Below are positions 1-7,936 of a stretch of 21,165 nt of DNA, one piece after another. Position numbers and translations under genes: made by a program. A model generated the notes under the pieces. It did not search any database. It saw only the letters and a program-made list of their open reading frames with translations, and had not been told where the DNA came from. Position 1 is the stretch's first letter; every line of letters starts with the position of its first letter. This DNA comes from Oscillospiraceae bacterium (GTDB lineage Bacteria > Bacillota_A > Clostridia > Oscillospirales > Ruminococcaceae), in assembly GCA_017414145.1 (NCBI GenBank), contig JAFPQL010000012.1:1-21165 (forward strand). Direction: 5' to 3'.

Positions 1-548
1 ACGACGCGGATGCCGGGCTGGACTACAACGCCTATCCGAAATTCTACTACTCCACGCTGTCAAGCGAAGCCGTCGAATATACCGTCAGAAAGGTCTGGAT
101 TGACGACGACAACGCACAGCAGAAGCGTCCCGCCGATATCACCGTCGATCTCTATCAGGACGGCACGCGGAAGGAAACCGTCGTACTGAATGAGCAGAAC
201 GGCTGGGAATACAAGTGGACCGGCCTGAAGGACGGTTCGGTGTGGACGGTTTCCGAGCGGGAGATTCCGGAGTCTTACTCCGTCATGATCGACTCCAACA
301 GCACACAGTTCCTGATCCGCAATACCTATCAGGAAACGACGACGACCGTCAGCGGAACCGAAACGACCGAAACGACCGTTACCACCGCGGAAACGACCCC
401 GACGGAGCCTGCCGTCACCACGACAGCGCCGTCGCTCGTTCAGACCGGACAGCTCTGGTGGCCGGTGATTCCGCTGTCACTCGGCGGCGTGATTCTGATC
501 GGCGCGGGCATCTCCATGCGGTCGGGAAAGAAGAAAGATGAGAAATAA
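1..548 (+). CDS. Cna_B-domain cell-surface protein, C-terminal part (5' end outside window)
   Basis: The reading frame is open from the left edge (first full codon at 3), so only the last ~181 residues are seen. They contain a Cna_B-type beta-sandwich: a strand starting VRKVWIDDD, then RPADITVDLYQDG, NGWEYKWTGL and an IRNTY ending, the usual pattern of collagen-adhesin stalk or pilin repeats. A Thr/Glu-rich linker follows, then a sorting signal LVQTG, a hydrophobic helix (WWPVIPLSLGGVILIGAGI) and the basic tail RSGKKKDEK. This is the layout of a sortase-anchored wall protein. The pentapeptide has Val where LPxTG has Pro. The stop overlaps the sortase start by 11 bp, so the pair is translationally coupled and the sortase is the likely anchoring enzyme. 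The type and number of upstream domains are unknown. Confidence 0.85.
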   Translation, partial: DADAGLDYNAYPKFYYSTLSSEAVEYTVRKVWIDDDNAQQKRPADITVDLYQDGTRKETVVLNEQNGWEYKWTGLKDGSVWTVSEREIPESYSVMIDSNSTQFLIRNTYQETTTTVSGTETTETTVTTAETTPTEPAVTTTAPSLVQTGQLWWPVIPLSLGGVILIGAGISMRSGKKKDEK

Positions 549-1194
549 AGGCTGGATCATCGTCTGCCTGCTCGGAATCCTGATGATCGCGTCTGCCGGT
601 CTGCTCTGCTGGCACAACATCAGCGAGAGCCGCGATGCCGCGGAATATTCCGATGAGGTACTCGGCGCGCTGAAAGAGGGAATCCCCGATCCTCCCGCGG
701 ACAGTACGGCGCCGCCGGCGGAACAGGATTTATACGCGCCCTATGAGCAAGACGCCGGCAGCGATCCTGAAGAAGCGGCCGATATCGTGATCGGGCAGGA
801 CGCCTACTGCGGATATATCGCAATCCCTGCGCTGAATCTGGAGCTGCCTGTCATGAGCAGCTGGAGCTACCCGAATCTCAAAAAAGCACCCTGCCGGTAC
901 AGCGGTTCCGCGCTGACGAATGATCTGATTATCGCGGCGCACAACTATACCTCCCACTTCGGCAAAATCAGGCGGCTGACCGGCGGTGACCGGATTCTGT
1001 TCACGGACACACGCGGCAGACAGTTTGCGTATGCGGTCTCCTTCACCGAGGTCATCGAGGGGCAGGATGTCGAGCAGATGTTCAGCGGGCAGGCCGAGGA
1101 CTGGGATCTGACGCTGTTCACCTGCACGCTGGGCGGCAAAAGCCGCGTCACCATCCGGGCTGACCGGGTCACTGACGATGCGCAGGCCGCATAA
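538..1194 (+). CDS. Sortase, membrane-anchored transpeptidase
   Basis: The product has 218 residues: an N-terminal signal anchor (about 5-25), an acidic Pro-rich spacer (50-82) and a sortase domain (about 88-210). The catalytic triad is visible: His135 in AAHNY, Cys196 in LTLFTCT and Arg203 in GGKSRVTIRA. Sortases cleave the sorting signal of secreted proteins between Thr and Gly and attach them to peptidoglycan or to each other. The gene starts inside the end of the Cna_B protein gene, with a GGGAAAGAAGAAAG purine tract in front of the ATG, so a dedicated enzyme-substrate pair is likely. The TLxTC box reads TLFTCT; the class (B, C, D or E type) cannot be fixed by eye. Confidence 0.9.
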   Translation: MRNKGWIIVCLLGILMIASAGLLCWHNISESRDAAEYSDEVLGALKEGIPDPPADSTAPPAEQDLYAPYEQDAGSDPEEAADIVIGQDAYCGYIAIPALNLELPVMSSWSYPNLKKAPCRYSGSALTNDLIIAAHNYTSHFGKIRRLTGGDRILFTDTRGRQFAYAVSFTEVIEGQDVEQMFSGQAEDWDLTLFTCTLGGKSRVTIRADRVTDDAQAA

Positions 1195-1300
1195 CCGCCG
1201 GAACAGGCACAAGGACAGGACAAATCAAGGTTTTTCCAATCGCCGCGGGACTTCTCCGACTGACCGTCAGAGCGCCGCGGCGGTTTTGACAGCAGACAAA

Positions 1301-1337
1301 AGCCCCGAAGCGCTTTGATACGCTTCGGGGCTGATTT
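1301..1337. terminator. Bidirectional rho-independent terminator between convergent sortase and lysA
   Basis: A perfect 12-bp stem (1301-1312 AGCCCCGAAGCG with 1321-1332 CGCTTCGGGGCT) closes an 8-nt loop. On the + strand it is followed by GATTTTTG, and on the - strand by TTTGTCTG. It lies between two convergent genes, so it can serve both. The same arm sequence recurs at 11336 and 16064. Confidence 0.85.
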
Positions 1338-1363
1338 TTGATCGGGTGTCTGCCATTTTCTGC

Positions 1364-2659
1364 TTACAAATCGCAGCGGCAGATGTCCTCGTAGGTTTCG
1401 CGGCGGATGACCGTCCGGACGGCGCCGTCCCTGACCATGACCATTTCCGGCCGCGGATTGCGGTTATAATTGGACGCCATCGAGTAGTTATAAGCGCCGG
1501 TCGCCAGAACCGCAAGCGTGTCTCCGGCCTGCGCATCCTGCAGCAGCAGATCCCGTCCGATCAGGTCGCCGCTCTCACAGCACTTTCCGCCGACGGTGAC
1601 CTTCTCGCTGCGCGGAGCATCGGCACGGTCCGCAATCAGCGCTTCATAGGCCGATTCGTAAAGCGCATAGCGCGGATTGTCACACATACCGCCGTCAATC
1701 AGGACATAGGTGCGGACATTCGGAATCTGCTTCTTCGCCATGACCGTATACAGCGTGATGCCGGCTGCCGCAACAATCGAGCGACCCGGCTCAAAGAGCA
1801 TGAACGGCTCCGGAAAAGACAGCTTTGCACAGGTCTCGCGGATTGCGCTCAGCATCGCACGGACGATCTCGCCAAAGGGCTTCGGGTCGTCCGATTCCAC
1901 ATACCGAATACCGGGGCCGCCGCCGAGATTCAGCTCGGTCAGCACCGTACCGGTCTCCTGCCGGACGGCATCCATCAGGCCGAGCATCACACGGGCTGCC
2001 TCCGCAAAAGGCTCCGTTTCCAGAATCTGCGAGCCGATGTGACAGTGCAGGCCGACCAGCTCCAGATTCGGATAGGTCATCGCCGCCTTGACAGCCTCCA
2101 TCGCCTCACCGGTCTCCAGCGCAAATCCGAATTTCGAGTCGATCTGACCGGTCTGGATAAAGCTGTGCGTGTGCGCGTCAATGCCCGGCTTAATCCGCAG
2201 CAGAATGCGCACGGTCTTGCCGGCTTCCGCGGCAATCCGGTTCAGACGCTCCAGCTCCGGCAGATTGTCCGCGACAATGCGCCCGACATTGCTGTCCACC
2301 GCCATTTGCAGCTCGGCGTCCGTCTTGGAATTGCCGTGCATGACAATATCGGCTGCCGGCATTCCGGCGGACAGTGCGGTGTAAAGCTCACCGCCCGACA
2401 CGACATCGGTGCCGAGCCCCTCCGAATGCACGATGCGGTACAGCTCCTTGCAGGAGAGCGCCTTGCTCGCATAGCAGATCATGCCGTTTCCGCCGTATTC
2501 GGCATCGAGCACCGTGCGGAATCCGCGGCAGTTTTCACGGATCGTCTGCTCGTCCATGACATAGAGCGGTGTCCCGTGCTGCTGCGCCAGCGCCACACAG
2601 TCGACCCCGCCAAACAGCAGATGTCCTTCCTCAGAGACAGTCAGATTGGGTGTAAGCAT
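1364..2659 (-). CDS. lysA: Diaminopimelate decarboxylase
   Basis: The enzyme converts meso-diaminopimelate to L-lysine and CO2 using PLP, the last step of lysine synthesis, in the cytoplasm. The 431-residue product has the normal family length and all the landmark motifs of fold-III decarboxylases: PLP lysine Lys66 in CYASKALSC, HCHIGSQ (205-211), the glycine-rich phosphate loop LGGGPG (245-250), EPGR (290-293), the active-site Cys region GGKCCESGD (357-365) and the C-terminal YNYSMASNYN (390-399). The ATG at 2659 is preceded by AGAAAGGATGA; the upstream methyltransferase stop codon lies inside that ribosome site, 6 bp from the start, so translation is probably coupled. It is the last gene of the PBP operon. 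No lysine riboswitch is evident directly upstream. Confidence 0.96.
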   Translation of the reverse strand: MLTPNLTVSEEGHLLFGGVDCVALAQQHGTPLYVMDEQTIRENCRGFRTVLDAEYGGNGMICYASKALSCKELYRIVHSEGLGTDVVSGGELYTALSAGMPAADIVMHGNSKTDAELQMAVDSNVGRIVADNLPELERLNRIAAEAGKTVRILLRIKPGIDAHTHSFIQTGQIDSKFGFALETGEAMEAVKAAMTYPNLELVGLHCHIGSQILETEPFAEAARVMLGLMDAVRQETGTVLTELNLGGGPGIRYVESDDPKPFGEIVRAMLSAIRETCAKLSFPEPFMLFEPGRSIVAAAGITLYTVMAKKQIPNVRTYVLIDGGMCDNPRYALYESAYEALIADRADAPRSEKVTVGGKCCESGDLIGRDLLLQDAQAGDTLAVLATGAYNYSMASNYNRNPRPEMVMVRDGAVRTVIRRETYEDICRCDL

Positions 2660-2665
2660 TGGGGA

Positions 2666-3793
2666 TCATCCTTTCTGATTTTCCTTCCAGAATTGATAAA
2701 GCTGACATTGCAGCATTCCGTTATAGAGCTTGCGGCGTTTGCGCGCCCTGCGCCCGAAGCACTGCTCAAACTCCGCGTCCGGCGTGATGATGCTGCACGC
2801 GGCATCCTCCGGAAACACCTTTCCCATGATGCGGTACAGCGCTCTGGCCGCGGAAACATCGAGCATCCGCTCGCCGTAGGGCGGATTGCAGACAACCGTC
2901 TGCCCGGGAACCGCCTCAAAATCTCTGATATCGCGCTGCTTCACCGTAATGCGGTCGGCAACGCCTGCTTTTTTTGCGTTTTCAATCGTCAGTGCGACGG
3001 CCTCCGGATCACTGTCATAACCGAACGCTGTGAACTCAGCATTGCGGTCTATCCGCGCACGCGCCGCCTCTCTCGCGTCAAACCACGCCTTTTTCGGCAT
3101 CTGCGTCCAGCGCTCGGCGGCAAACCGCCGGTGCAGACCGGGCGCCATGTGCATGGCACGGTATGCGCCCTCAATCAGAAATGTACCGCTGCCGCAGAAC
3201 GGGTCACAAAGCACCGTCCCCGCCCGCACATGGGAGAGGTCGAGGATGCCGGCGGCCAGCGTTTCGCGGATCGGCGCGGCATTTGCATTCTGACGCCAGC
3301 CGCGTTTATAGAGCGGAACGCCGGAGGTGTCGAGATACACCGTGCAGATGTCGCTGCGGATTGCAAACTGAATCTGATGTACGGCGCCGCTCTCCGGAAG
3401 CGCTTCGGTATGATACGCCCTTTGCAGGCGCCTGACCGCCGCCTTCTTGACAATCGCCTGACAGGCAGGCACACTTTTCAGCGCGGAATTCAGCGAGCTG
3501 CCCTTGACGGGAAACGCGTCGTCCGGCCCGATGAACCGTTCCAGCGGGAGTGCTGCCGTCCCGTCAAACAGCGGGTCAAAGGCGGTTTTTCCGCGCTGTG
3601 CTGCGACGGAAAAGCTGCCCAGCTCAATCAGCACGCGCTCCGCGACCGTCAGTCCGACATTCGCGGCGGCGAGCATCGTCCAGTCTCCGGTGAAGGAGAC
3701 TCTGCCGTCCGACGCCTGAATCTCCGCGGCGCCGAGCCGGATCAGTTCAAATTTCAGGACGCTTTCCAGTCCGAAATGGCAGGGGCAGCACAT
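2666..3793 (-). CDS. THUMP-domain class I SAM-dependent RNA methyltransferase (RlmL/YpsC family)
   Basis: The product is 375 residues from the chosen start. An N-terminal ferredoxin-like/THUMP region (about 1-155, beginning MCCPCHFGLESVLKFELIRLG) is followed by a UPF0020 methyltransferase domain: LYKRGWR (161-167), SAM motif I DPFCGSGTFLIEGAY (197-211), and the catalytic NPPYGER (303-309) typical of N2-guanine RNA methylation. Relatives methylate 23S rRNA guanine, so that is the likely reaction, but the target base cannot be read here. The frame stays open upstream into the end of the PBP gene. ATG 3793 was chosen because homology-like sequence starts there and it avoids the overlap; its ribosome site (GGCGGG) is weak, and an in-frame TTG about 13 codons upstream is an alternative. 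Confidence 0.9.
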   Translation of the reverse strand: MCCPCHFGLESVLKFELIRLGAAEIQASDGRVSFTGDWTMLAAANVGLTVAERVLIELGSFSVAAQRGKTAFDPLFDGTAALPLERFIGPDDAFPVKGSSLNSALKSVPACQAIVKKAAVRRLQRAYHTEALPESGAVHQIQFAIRSDICTVYLDTSGVPLYKRGWRQNANAAPIRETLAAGILDLSHVRAGTVLCDPFCGSGTFLIEGAYRAMHMAPGLHRRFAAERWTQMPKKAWFDAREAARARIDRNAEFTAFGYDSDPEAVALTIENAKKAGVADRITVKQRDIRDFEAVPGQTVVCNPPYGERMLDVSAARALYRIMGKVFPEDAACSIITPDAEFEQCFGRRARKRRKLYNGMLQCQLYQFWKENQKG

Positions 3794-3836
3794 CCGGAAT
3801 CCCGCCGTGCTGCCGCCCTTTCCCTGTCGTTCCAAA

Positions 3837-6266
3837 TCAATGTCCTCCGCCGGTGCTGCTGTTATTGCCGCTGTTATCGGAAGCATAGACCTTTGCATCC
3901 TGCAGACCGAGCTCACGGCCGTCGCAGTACGGCGCATTGGTCGATTTCCAGTATCCCTCGACACCCTTTCCGCAGCCGTCCACGGCGATCTTGCCGGTGC
4001 CGGTGCAGACTCTGCCGGTGATGACCGTGCTGCACTGCGGGAAGTCCTTGCCAGACCAGTGCTGCTGAATCCAGTCGCCGATGATGTTTTTCCATGCGTG
4101 CGGCGTGTCAATCCGTCCGCGGTTCAGAATTTCGAGGTTTTCCTTGTAGCCGAGCCAGCAGCCGCTGACAAAGTCAGGGTTCAGACCGACGAACAGCTTA
4201 TCGCACCAGTCGGTGGTCGTACCGGTCTTGCCGGCAATCGGAATCTGCTTGCCGCCCTTGAAGAGCTTGGCCTGCTTACCGGTACCCTGCTCGCCGTTGA
4301 CAACATTCTGCAGCAGCTTGTTCATGACATAGGATGTCTCGCGGTCCACTGCCTGATGCGAGTTGTCGCCGCCCTGATAGACGACGCCGCCGTCACCGGA
4401 CTCGACGCGGTCGATGATGTGCGCATCGATGAAGGTGCCGCCGTTGCCGTAGACCATGAAGGCATTGACCAGATCCTTGACCGTCACGCCGTAATTCAGT
4501 GCGCCGACGGCCAGCGGAGCCCAGTTCTTGTCCTTGGCGTTGAGTTCCAGACCGAGCGCCTGTGTCGCAAAATCGTACACCTGATCTCTGCCGTAGGTCT
4601 TGACCAGCATCGCAGGAATCGTGTTCTTGGAAACTTCCAGCGCCTTGTAGACATTGACCTTTACATTCGACCATGTGCCGATGCTCGTCTCAGAGTAGTT
4701 GGACGGCCACGGCTTGCCGGTTTCCGGATTGGTCAGCGGCGGGTGGTCGAGAATCCGCGTGCCCCACGAAATGGCATCGTGATAAAGCGCGTAGCCGTAG
4801 CTCGTGACCGGCTTGATCGCGGAACCGGGCTGCTGCTTTTCCGTCGAGGCATAGGAGGTGCCGAGCGAACCGTTCTTCTTGCCGATCATACCGACCGTGC
4901 AGAGAATTCTGCCTTCGTAGTCGATTGCGGTAAAACCGCACTGCAGCGGCAGGACCTCATCCTTGCCGTTGACCTTGCCCTCATATTTTCCGTCGTGATT
5001 CAGATCGCGCTTCCGGGTCGTGGCTGCTGCGGTGGTCATGCCCTTCAGAATGTTGTTCATATCCATGAACTTGTCCTCGACATAGGCCTGCATCTTGCGG
5101 TCAACGGTCGTATAGATCTGATAGCCGCCGCTGTTGATGATACCGAGCGCACGCTTTTCGGTGATGCCGCGCTGATCCATCAGCACATGGGCATACTCGC
5201 GCAGCGCCTCGTCCACGGCCCATGAGGTGCTCTTTTCCTCGGTGACGGCCGCGCCGTTCTCATCGACCTTGGGCTCCTCCTCCGGGTGCAGCTGCTTGTA
5301 CTCGTCGGTGCCCTTGAAGATCAGGTGCTCGTGCAGGGCGTCCTGATACTCGTCAAAGGTGATCGCGCCGTTATAATACATTCTGTAGAGGATATATTCC
5401 ATACGGTCGCGGTTGGTCTGCATACCGGTGTTGATAAATTTGTCGGAAATATACTTGGTCTTGGTAACCTCGTTGTAGCCTTCCTCGTAATAGCCGGCAA
5501 ACGGATTGTTGATCTCCGGGCTCTGCGGAATTGCCGCAAGGCAGGCGCCTTCCGCGATCGACAGCTCGCTGACCGTCTTGCCGAAATACTTTCTGGCCGC
5601 CATTTCGACGCCGTTTGCCGCGCCGCCGAAGCCGATATAGTTGATATAGGTCTGGAGAATCTCGTCCTTGGAATAGGACTTTTCAAGCTGCAGCGCACGG
5701 TAGACCTCACGGATCTTACGCTGCGGGCTCGTCTCGTCGTCGCCCGTCAGGTTCTTGACAAGCTGCTGGGTGATCGTGGAACCGCCCTGCTCGGAGTTCC
5801 AGAACTTGAGGATCATGTTTGCGATTGCACCGGCGGTACGCTTATAGTCCACGCCCTCGTGCAGATAGAAACGCTCGTCCTCGCCGTAGACAAAGGCATC
5901 GCGGACATGCTGCGGCACCTTTTCCAGATCGACCGGCATTCTCTGGACGGACTGGTTGACATTGTAGACATTGATGTACTCGCCGTTCTCGTCCGTTTCG
6001 TAGATATTGGTGGAGTAGCTCATCGTCATTTCCTGAATGCTGACCGACGAGGTCGTTTCCATATAGTTGAGCACATAGCTCGTTGCCGCAAGGCCGCAGA
6101 TGACGCCTGTGATGATAAACAGCAGCGTGAACGACAGCAGCGTGACCAGAATCACGGAACCGATTTTTTTGAGAATGCGCAGAATCAGCGGGGTTCTGCG
6201 GCGCTTCTTGTTTTTCTTTTCCCGTAACAGCGCGCCGTTGGTGCTGATTGCGTTCGACATATCCAT
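3837..6266 (-). CDS. Class A penicillin-binding protein (bifunctional transglycosylase/transpeptidase)
   Basis: This 809-residue enzyme polymerises lipid II into glycan strands and cross-links the peptides on the outer face of the membrane. A basic cytoplasmic tail with KKNKKRRR (18-24) leads into one transmembrane helix (about 36-62). The GT51 domain shows EDERFYLHEG (catalytic Glu129), GGSTITQQLVKN (161-172) and RKIREVYRALQLEKSYSKDE. The transpeptidase domain shows the Ser482-xx-Lys485 tetrad, SKN (546-548) and KTG (680-682), so both activities look intact. A C-terminal extension has four cysteines (745, 754, 765, 781) and ends in a Ser/Asn/Gly tail. The first ATG (6266) has AAAGGAG about 10 nt upstream; Met3 would be too far away. 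It is the first gene of the PBP-methyltransferase-lysA operon. Confidence 0.95.
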   Translation of the reverse strand: MDMSNAISTNGALLREKKNKKRRRTPLILRILKKIGSVILVTLLSFTLLFIITGVICGLAATSYVLNYMETTSSVSIQEMTMSYSTNIYETDENGEYINVYNVNQSVQRMPVDLEKVPQHVRDAFVYGEDERFYLHEGVDYKRTAGAIANMILKFWNSEQGGSTITQQLVKNLTGDDETSPQRKIREVYRALQLEKSYSKDEILQTYINYIGFGGAANGVEMAARKYFGKTVSELSIAEGACLAAIPQSPEINNPFAGYYEEGYNEVTKTKYISDKFINTGMQTNRDRMEYILYRMYYNGAITFDEYQDALHEHLIFKGTDEYKQLHPEEEPKVDENGAAVTEEKSTSWAVDEALREYAHVLMDQRGITEKRALGIINSGGYQIYTTVDRKMQAYVEDKFMDMNNILKGMTTAAATTRKRDLNHDGKYEGKVNGKDEVLPLQCGFTAIDYEGRILCTVGMIGKKNGSLGTSYASTEKQQPGSAIKPVTSYGYALYHDAISWGTRILDHPPLTNPETGKPWPSNYSETSIGTWSNVKVNVYKALEVSKNTIPAMLVKTYGRDQVYDFATQALGLELNAKDKNWAPLAVGALNYGVTVKDLVNAFMVYGNGGTFIDAHIIDRVESGDGGVVYQGGDNSHQAVDRETSYVMNKLLQNVVNGEQGTGKQAKLFKGGKQIPIAGKTGTTTDWCDKLFVGLNPDFVSGCWLGYKENLEILNRGRIDTPHAWKNIIGDWIQQHWSGKDFPQCSTVITGRVCTGTGKIAVDGCGKGVEGYWKSTNAPYCDGRELGLQDAKVYASDNSGNNSSTGGGH

Positions 6267-6357
6267 GGAAATGAAGCTCCTTTCGGGTACGGCAGTTCCT
6301 CTGCCGGCATGGGCTTTTTACCGGAAAATCCGGCAAAAGGGATATATATACAGATTT

Positions 6358-6386
6358 ATTATACCACAAAATCGCCGGCTTGTTAA
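6358..6386 (-). promoter_or_regulatory. Sigma-A-type promoter of the PBP-methyltransferase-lysA operon
   Basis: Read on the minus strand: TTAACA, 17 bp, TATAAT, with an extended -10 (TGG before TATAAT). It lies about 92 bp upstream of the PBP start. The leader contains a 6-bp hairpin (6290-6306, CGGCAG/CTGCCG) just upstream of the ribosome site. No equally good promoter was seen on the + strand of this 288-bp spacer for the gene starting at 6555. Confidence 0.75.
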
Positions 6387-6554
6387 GCCTTTTCCGGAAA
6401 TTGTAATCGTTTTGTGTATTTTTGAGAAAGTCCTCCGCATATCGGGGATTGTTTTGTATCATACTATTCATGTTCCGCTCCGATTGCAGCAAAATTGCAC
6501 GGACAAAACCGGCATCCGGAGCTGAATGCACAAGACGAAAGGAAGGTGTCCGGA

Positions 6555-6947
6555 ATGTTACAATCGAAAATCGGTCTGCCGGTCACGCTGGCGGCCGTCA
6601 CGGTCACGGCGGCGGCGATGCTCCTGACCCCGATGGCCGCTGCCAAACGGCGCGCCAAAGCACTGCACGGCTCAGGCGGCTTTGAACAGCGGCTGCCCTC
6701 AGACAGCCCCGCAGAAACCGGCATCCGGGAGGCCGCCGCATTGCCGGAGCTCCCGCAGCAGCGCTATCTGCTGAAGCTCCGCGGCAACACGCTCTCGGTC
6801 TATGCGGAGGGGCAGGCGGACCCCGCGGCGGTCTATGAGCTGCCCGCAGGGTGGCTGCCGGATTATGACAGAATTGTGCTCGAATACGGGCTGCGTGCCG
6901 AGGACGAATCCGAGCTGCGGCGTCTGCTGGAGGACTATGTGTCATGA
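6555..6947 (+). CDS. Small membrane-anchored protein with BofC-like C-terminal segment
   Basis: The product is 130 residues. An N-terminal hydrophobic segment (about 7-30, rich in Val/Thr/Ala) ends in KRRAK, consistent with an anchor or signal sequence. The C-terminal part (70-130: RYLLKLRGNTLSVYAE, VYELPAGWLPDYDRIVLEYG, ESELRRLLEDY) has the pattern of a short domain common in clostridial envelope proteins and at the C-terminus of the sporulation regulator BofC; this assignment is from memory and tentative. ATG 6555 follows GGAAGG; an in-frame ATG at 6495 has no good ribosome site. The stop overlaps the next start by 4 bp (ATGA), so the two are co-translated. Confidence 0.75.
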   Translation: MLQSKIGLPVTLAAVTVTAAAMLLTPMAAAKRRAKALHGSGGFEQRLPSDSPAETGIREAAALPELPQQRYLLKLRGNTLSVYAEGQADPAAVYELPAGWLPDYDRIVLEYGLRAEDESELRRLLEDYVS

Positions 6948-7807
6948 GTGCATGGCAGCGCGCCGGAAGCTGTCTGCGGGCAAACCGGCGCGGCGTCCGG
7001 ATCCTTGCGGCGGCGGAGCTTTCCCTCAGTACAATGCTGCTCCTGACGGGCTGGATTTTGCAGCGTATGATGCAGGACAGGCATCTGCTCGGCAGTGCGG
7101 GAACCGGGCGCGTCTGCGGATGGGATCTGTGGCTTTCCGGCTTTCTGCTGGCCGCCCTGCTGACCCTGACGCCGATCCGGGTGCAGAGCGCGTGGATTCT
7201 CGGTGAGATGACCGGCGTACTGGACGACAATGACACCGGATTCCTGCGGTGCAGCAGAAACACATCGCTCTGGGGGAAAATGCTCGCCGCAAGGCTGCTG
7301 ATCACTGCAAGACTGCTGATCGCTTTGCTCCCGACGGCGGCAGCATGGACGGCAGCTGGGAGCATCTGGCGGCTGATGCCCCTCTGGCATGACGCCTATC
7401 CTGCCCTGCTTGCCGCGGCGCATCTCCTGGTGGCAGGTGCGGGGCTGCTGATGCTGCCGCTCAGAGTCCTCAGAGCATGGCTGGCGCTCCCGCTCTGCTT
7501 CCTGAAAACGCCCCACCGGAGCGCCGGCGACATTGTGCGGAATGCGCTGCTGCTGAGCCGCCATGCCGGCGGCAGGCTGCTCCTGCGCCGCGGAATCCTG
7601 CTCCCGCTGATGCTGGTTCCGCCCGCCGCCGCCCTGTTTCTGCCGCGGCTTGCCGCCTCGGAGCTGCTCTGGGCAAACCGGCGCTGGTCCCGCTGCTGCG
7701 GCGGGCAGCAGATGCGGCTGAAGCATCGCAAAAAGCGACATTTTCTGTCGTGCAGCCCACACAAAACGCCCGACGCGATACCCGCCGATCGCTGTGCAAT
7801 CCGATAA
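6944..7807 (+). CDS. Polytopic membrane protein of unknown function
   Basis: The 287-residue product is rich in Leu, Ala and Arg, with about five likely membrane helices (19-40, 60-77, 116-139, 152-172, 217-234) and a basic C-terminal tail (KHRKKRH). I recognise no family or catalytic motif. The start overlaps the previous stop (ATGA) and has GGAGG in front, so it forms a two-gene unit with the BofC-like protein. The high Arg and Leu content and lack of close motifs make it look fast-evolving. A partner role with the anchored protein upstream is an inference from coupling only. Confidence 0.75.
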   Translation: MSAWQRAGSCLRANRRGVRILAAAELSLSTMLLLTGWILQRMMQDRHLLGSAGTGRVCGWDLWLSGFLLAALLTLTPIRVQSAWILGEMTGVLDDNDTGFLRCSRNTSLWGKMLAARLLITARLLIALLPTAAAWTAAGSIWRLMPLWHDAYPALLAAAHLLVAGAGLLMLPLRVLRAWLALPLCFLKTPHRSAGDIVRNALLLSRHAGGRLLLRRGILLPLMLVPPAAALFLPRLAASELLWANRRWSRCCGGQQMRLKHRKKRHFLSCSPHKTPDAIPADRCAIR

Positions 7808-7823
7808 AACTGATGGATTTAAC

Positions 7824-7852
7824 TTGCGATTCTCCGGAAATTGGCTTATAAT
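7824..7852 (+). promoter_or_regulatory. Sigma-A-type promoter of the M23 peptidase gene
   Basis: TTGCGA (7824-7829), 17 bp, TATAAT (7847-7852). The predicted transcript would begin near 7859. This lies downstream of the in-frame TTG at 7841, which therefore cannot be the start codon on this transcript. Confidence 0.7.
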
Positions 7853-7913
7853 GAGCTTGTTCAGATCAATGGCGTCTGCGCAATTTTGTCTGATACCGAA
7901 TACAATCTCACAC

Positions 7914-7936
7914 GGAAGGGAGGGATTCTTCTGCTG
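7914..7936 (+). promoter_or_regulatory. Ribosome binding site followed by tandem CTG codons (start-deciding)
   Basis: GGAAGGGAGGG (7914-7924) is the only strong Shine-Dalgarno in the leader. It is followed by ATTCTT and then CTG CTG (7931, 7934) in the peptidase frame, with no ATG, GTG or TTG at normal spacing. Spacing is 6 or 9 nt to the two CTG codons. A short upstream frame that can begin at ATG 7869 ends with TGA at 7935-7937, overlapping the second CTG as CTGA. Confidence 0.5.

Noticed and set aside
2660..2700. Possible lysine riboswitch before lysA
   Set aside because: The upstream methyltransferase coding sequence runs to within 6 bp of the lysA start, leaving no leader.
1346..4021. 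Very long open frame on the + strand (about 890 codons) opposite lysA and the methyltransferase
   Set aside because: It is Arg/His/Ala-rich with no domain pattern or ribosome site, and mirrors two well-supported genes. Long antisense frames are expected with this codon bias.
3807..6227. Long + strand frames opposite the PBP gene
   Set aside because: They lie antisense to a complete class A PBP with all catalytic motifs and show no family features of their own.
7841..7843. TTG as start of the M23 peptidase
   Set aside because: It lies upstream of the -10 box and lacks a ribosome site; the downstream site at 7914-7924 fits better.
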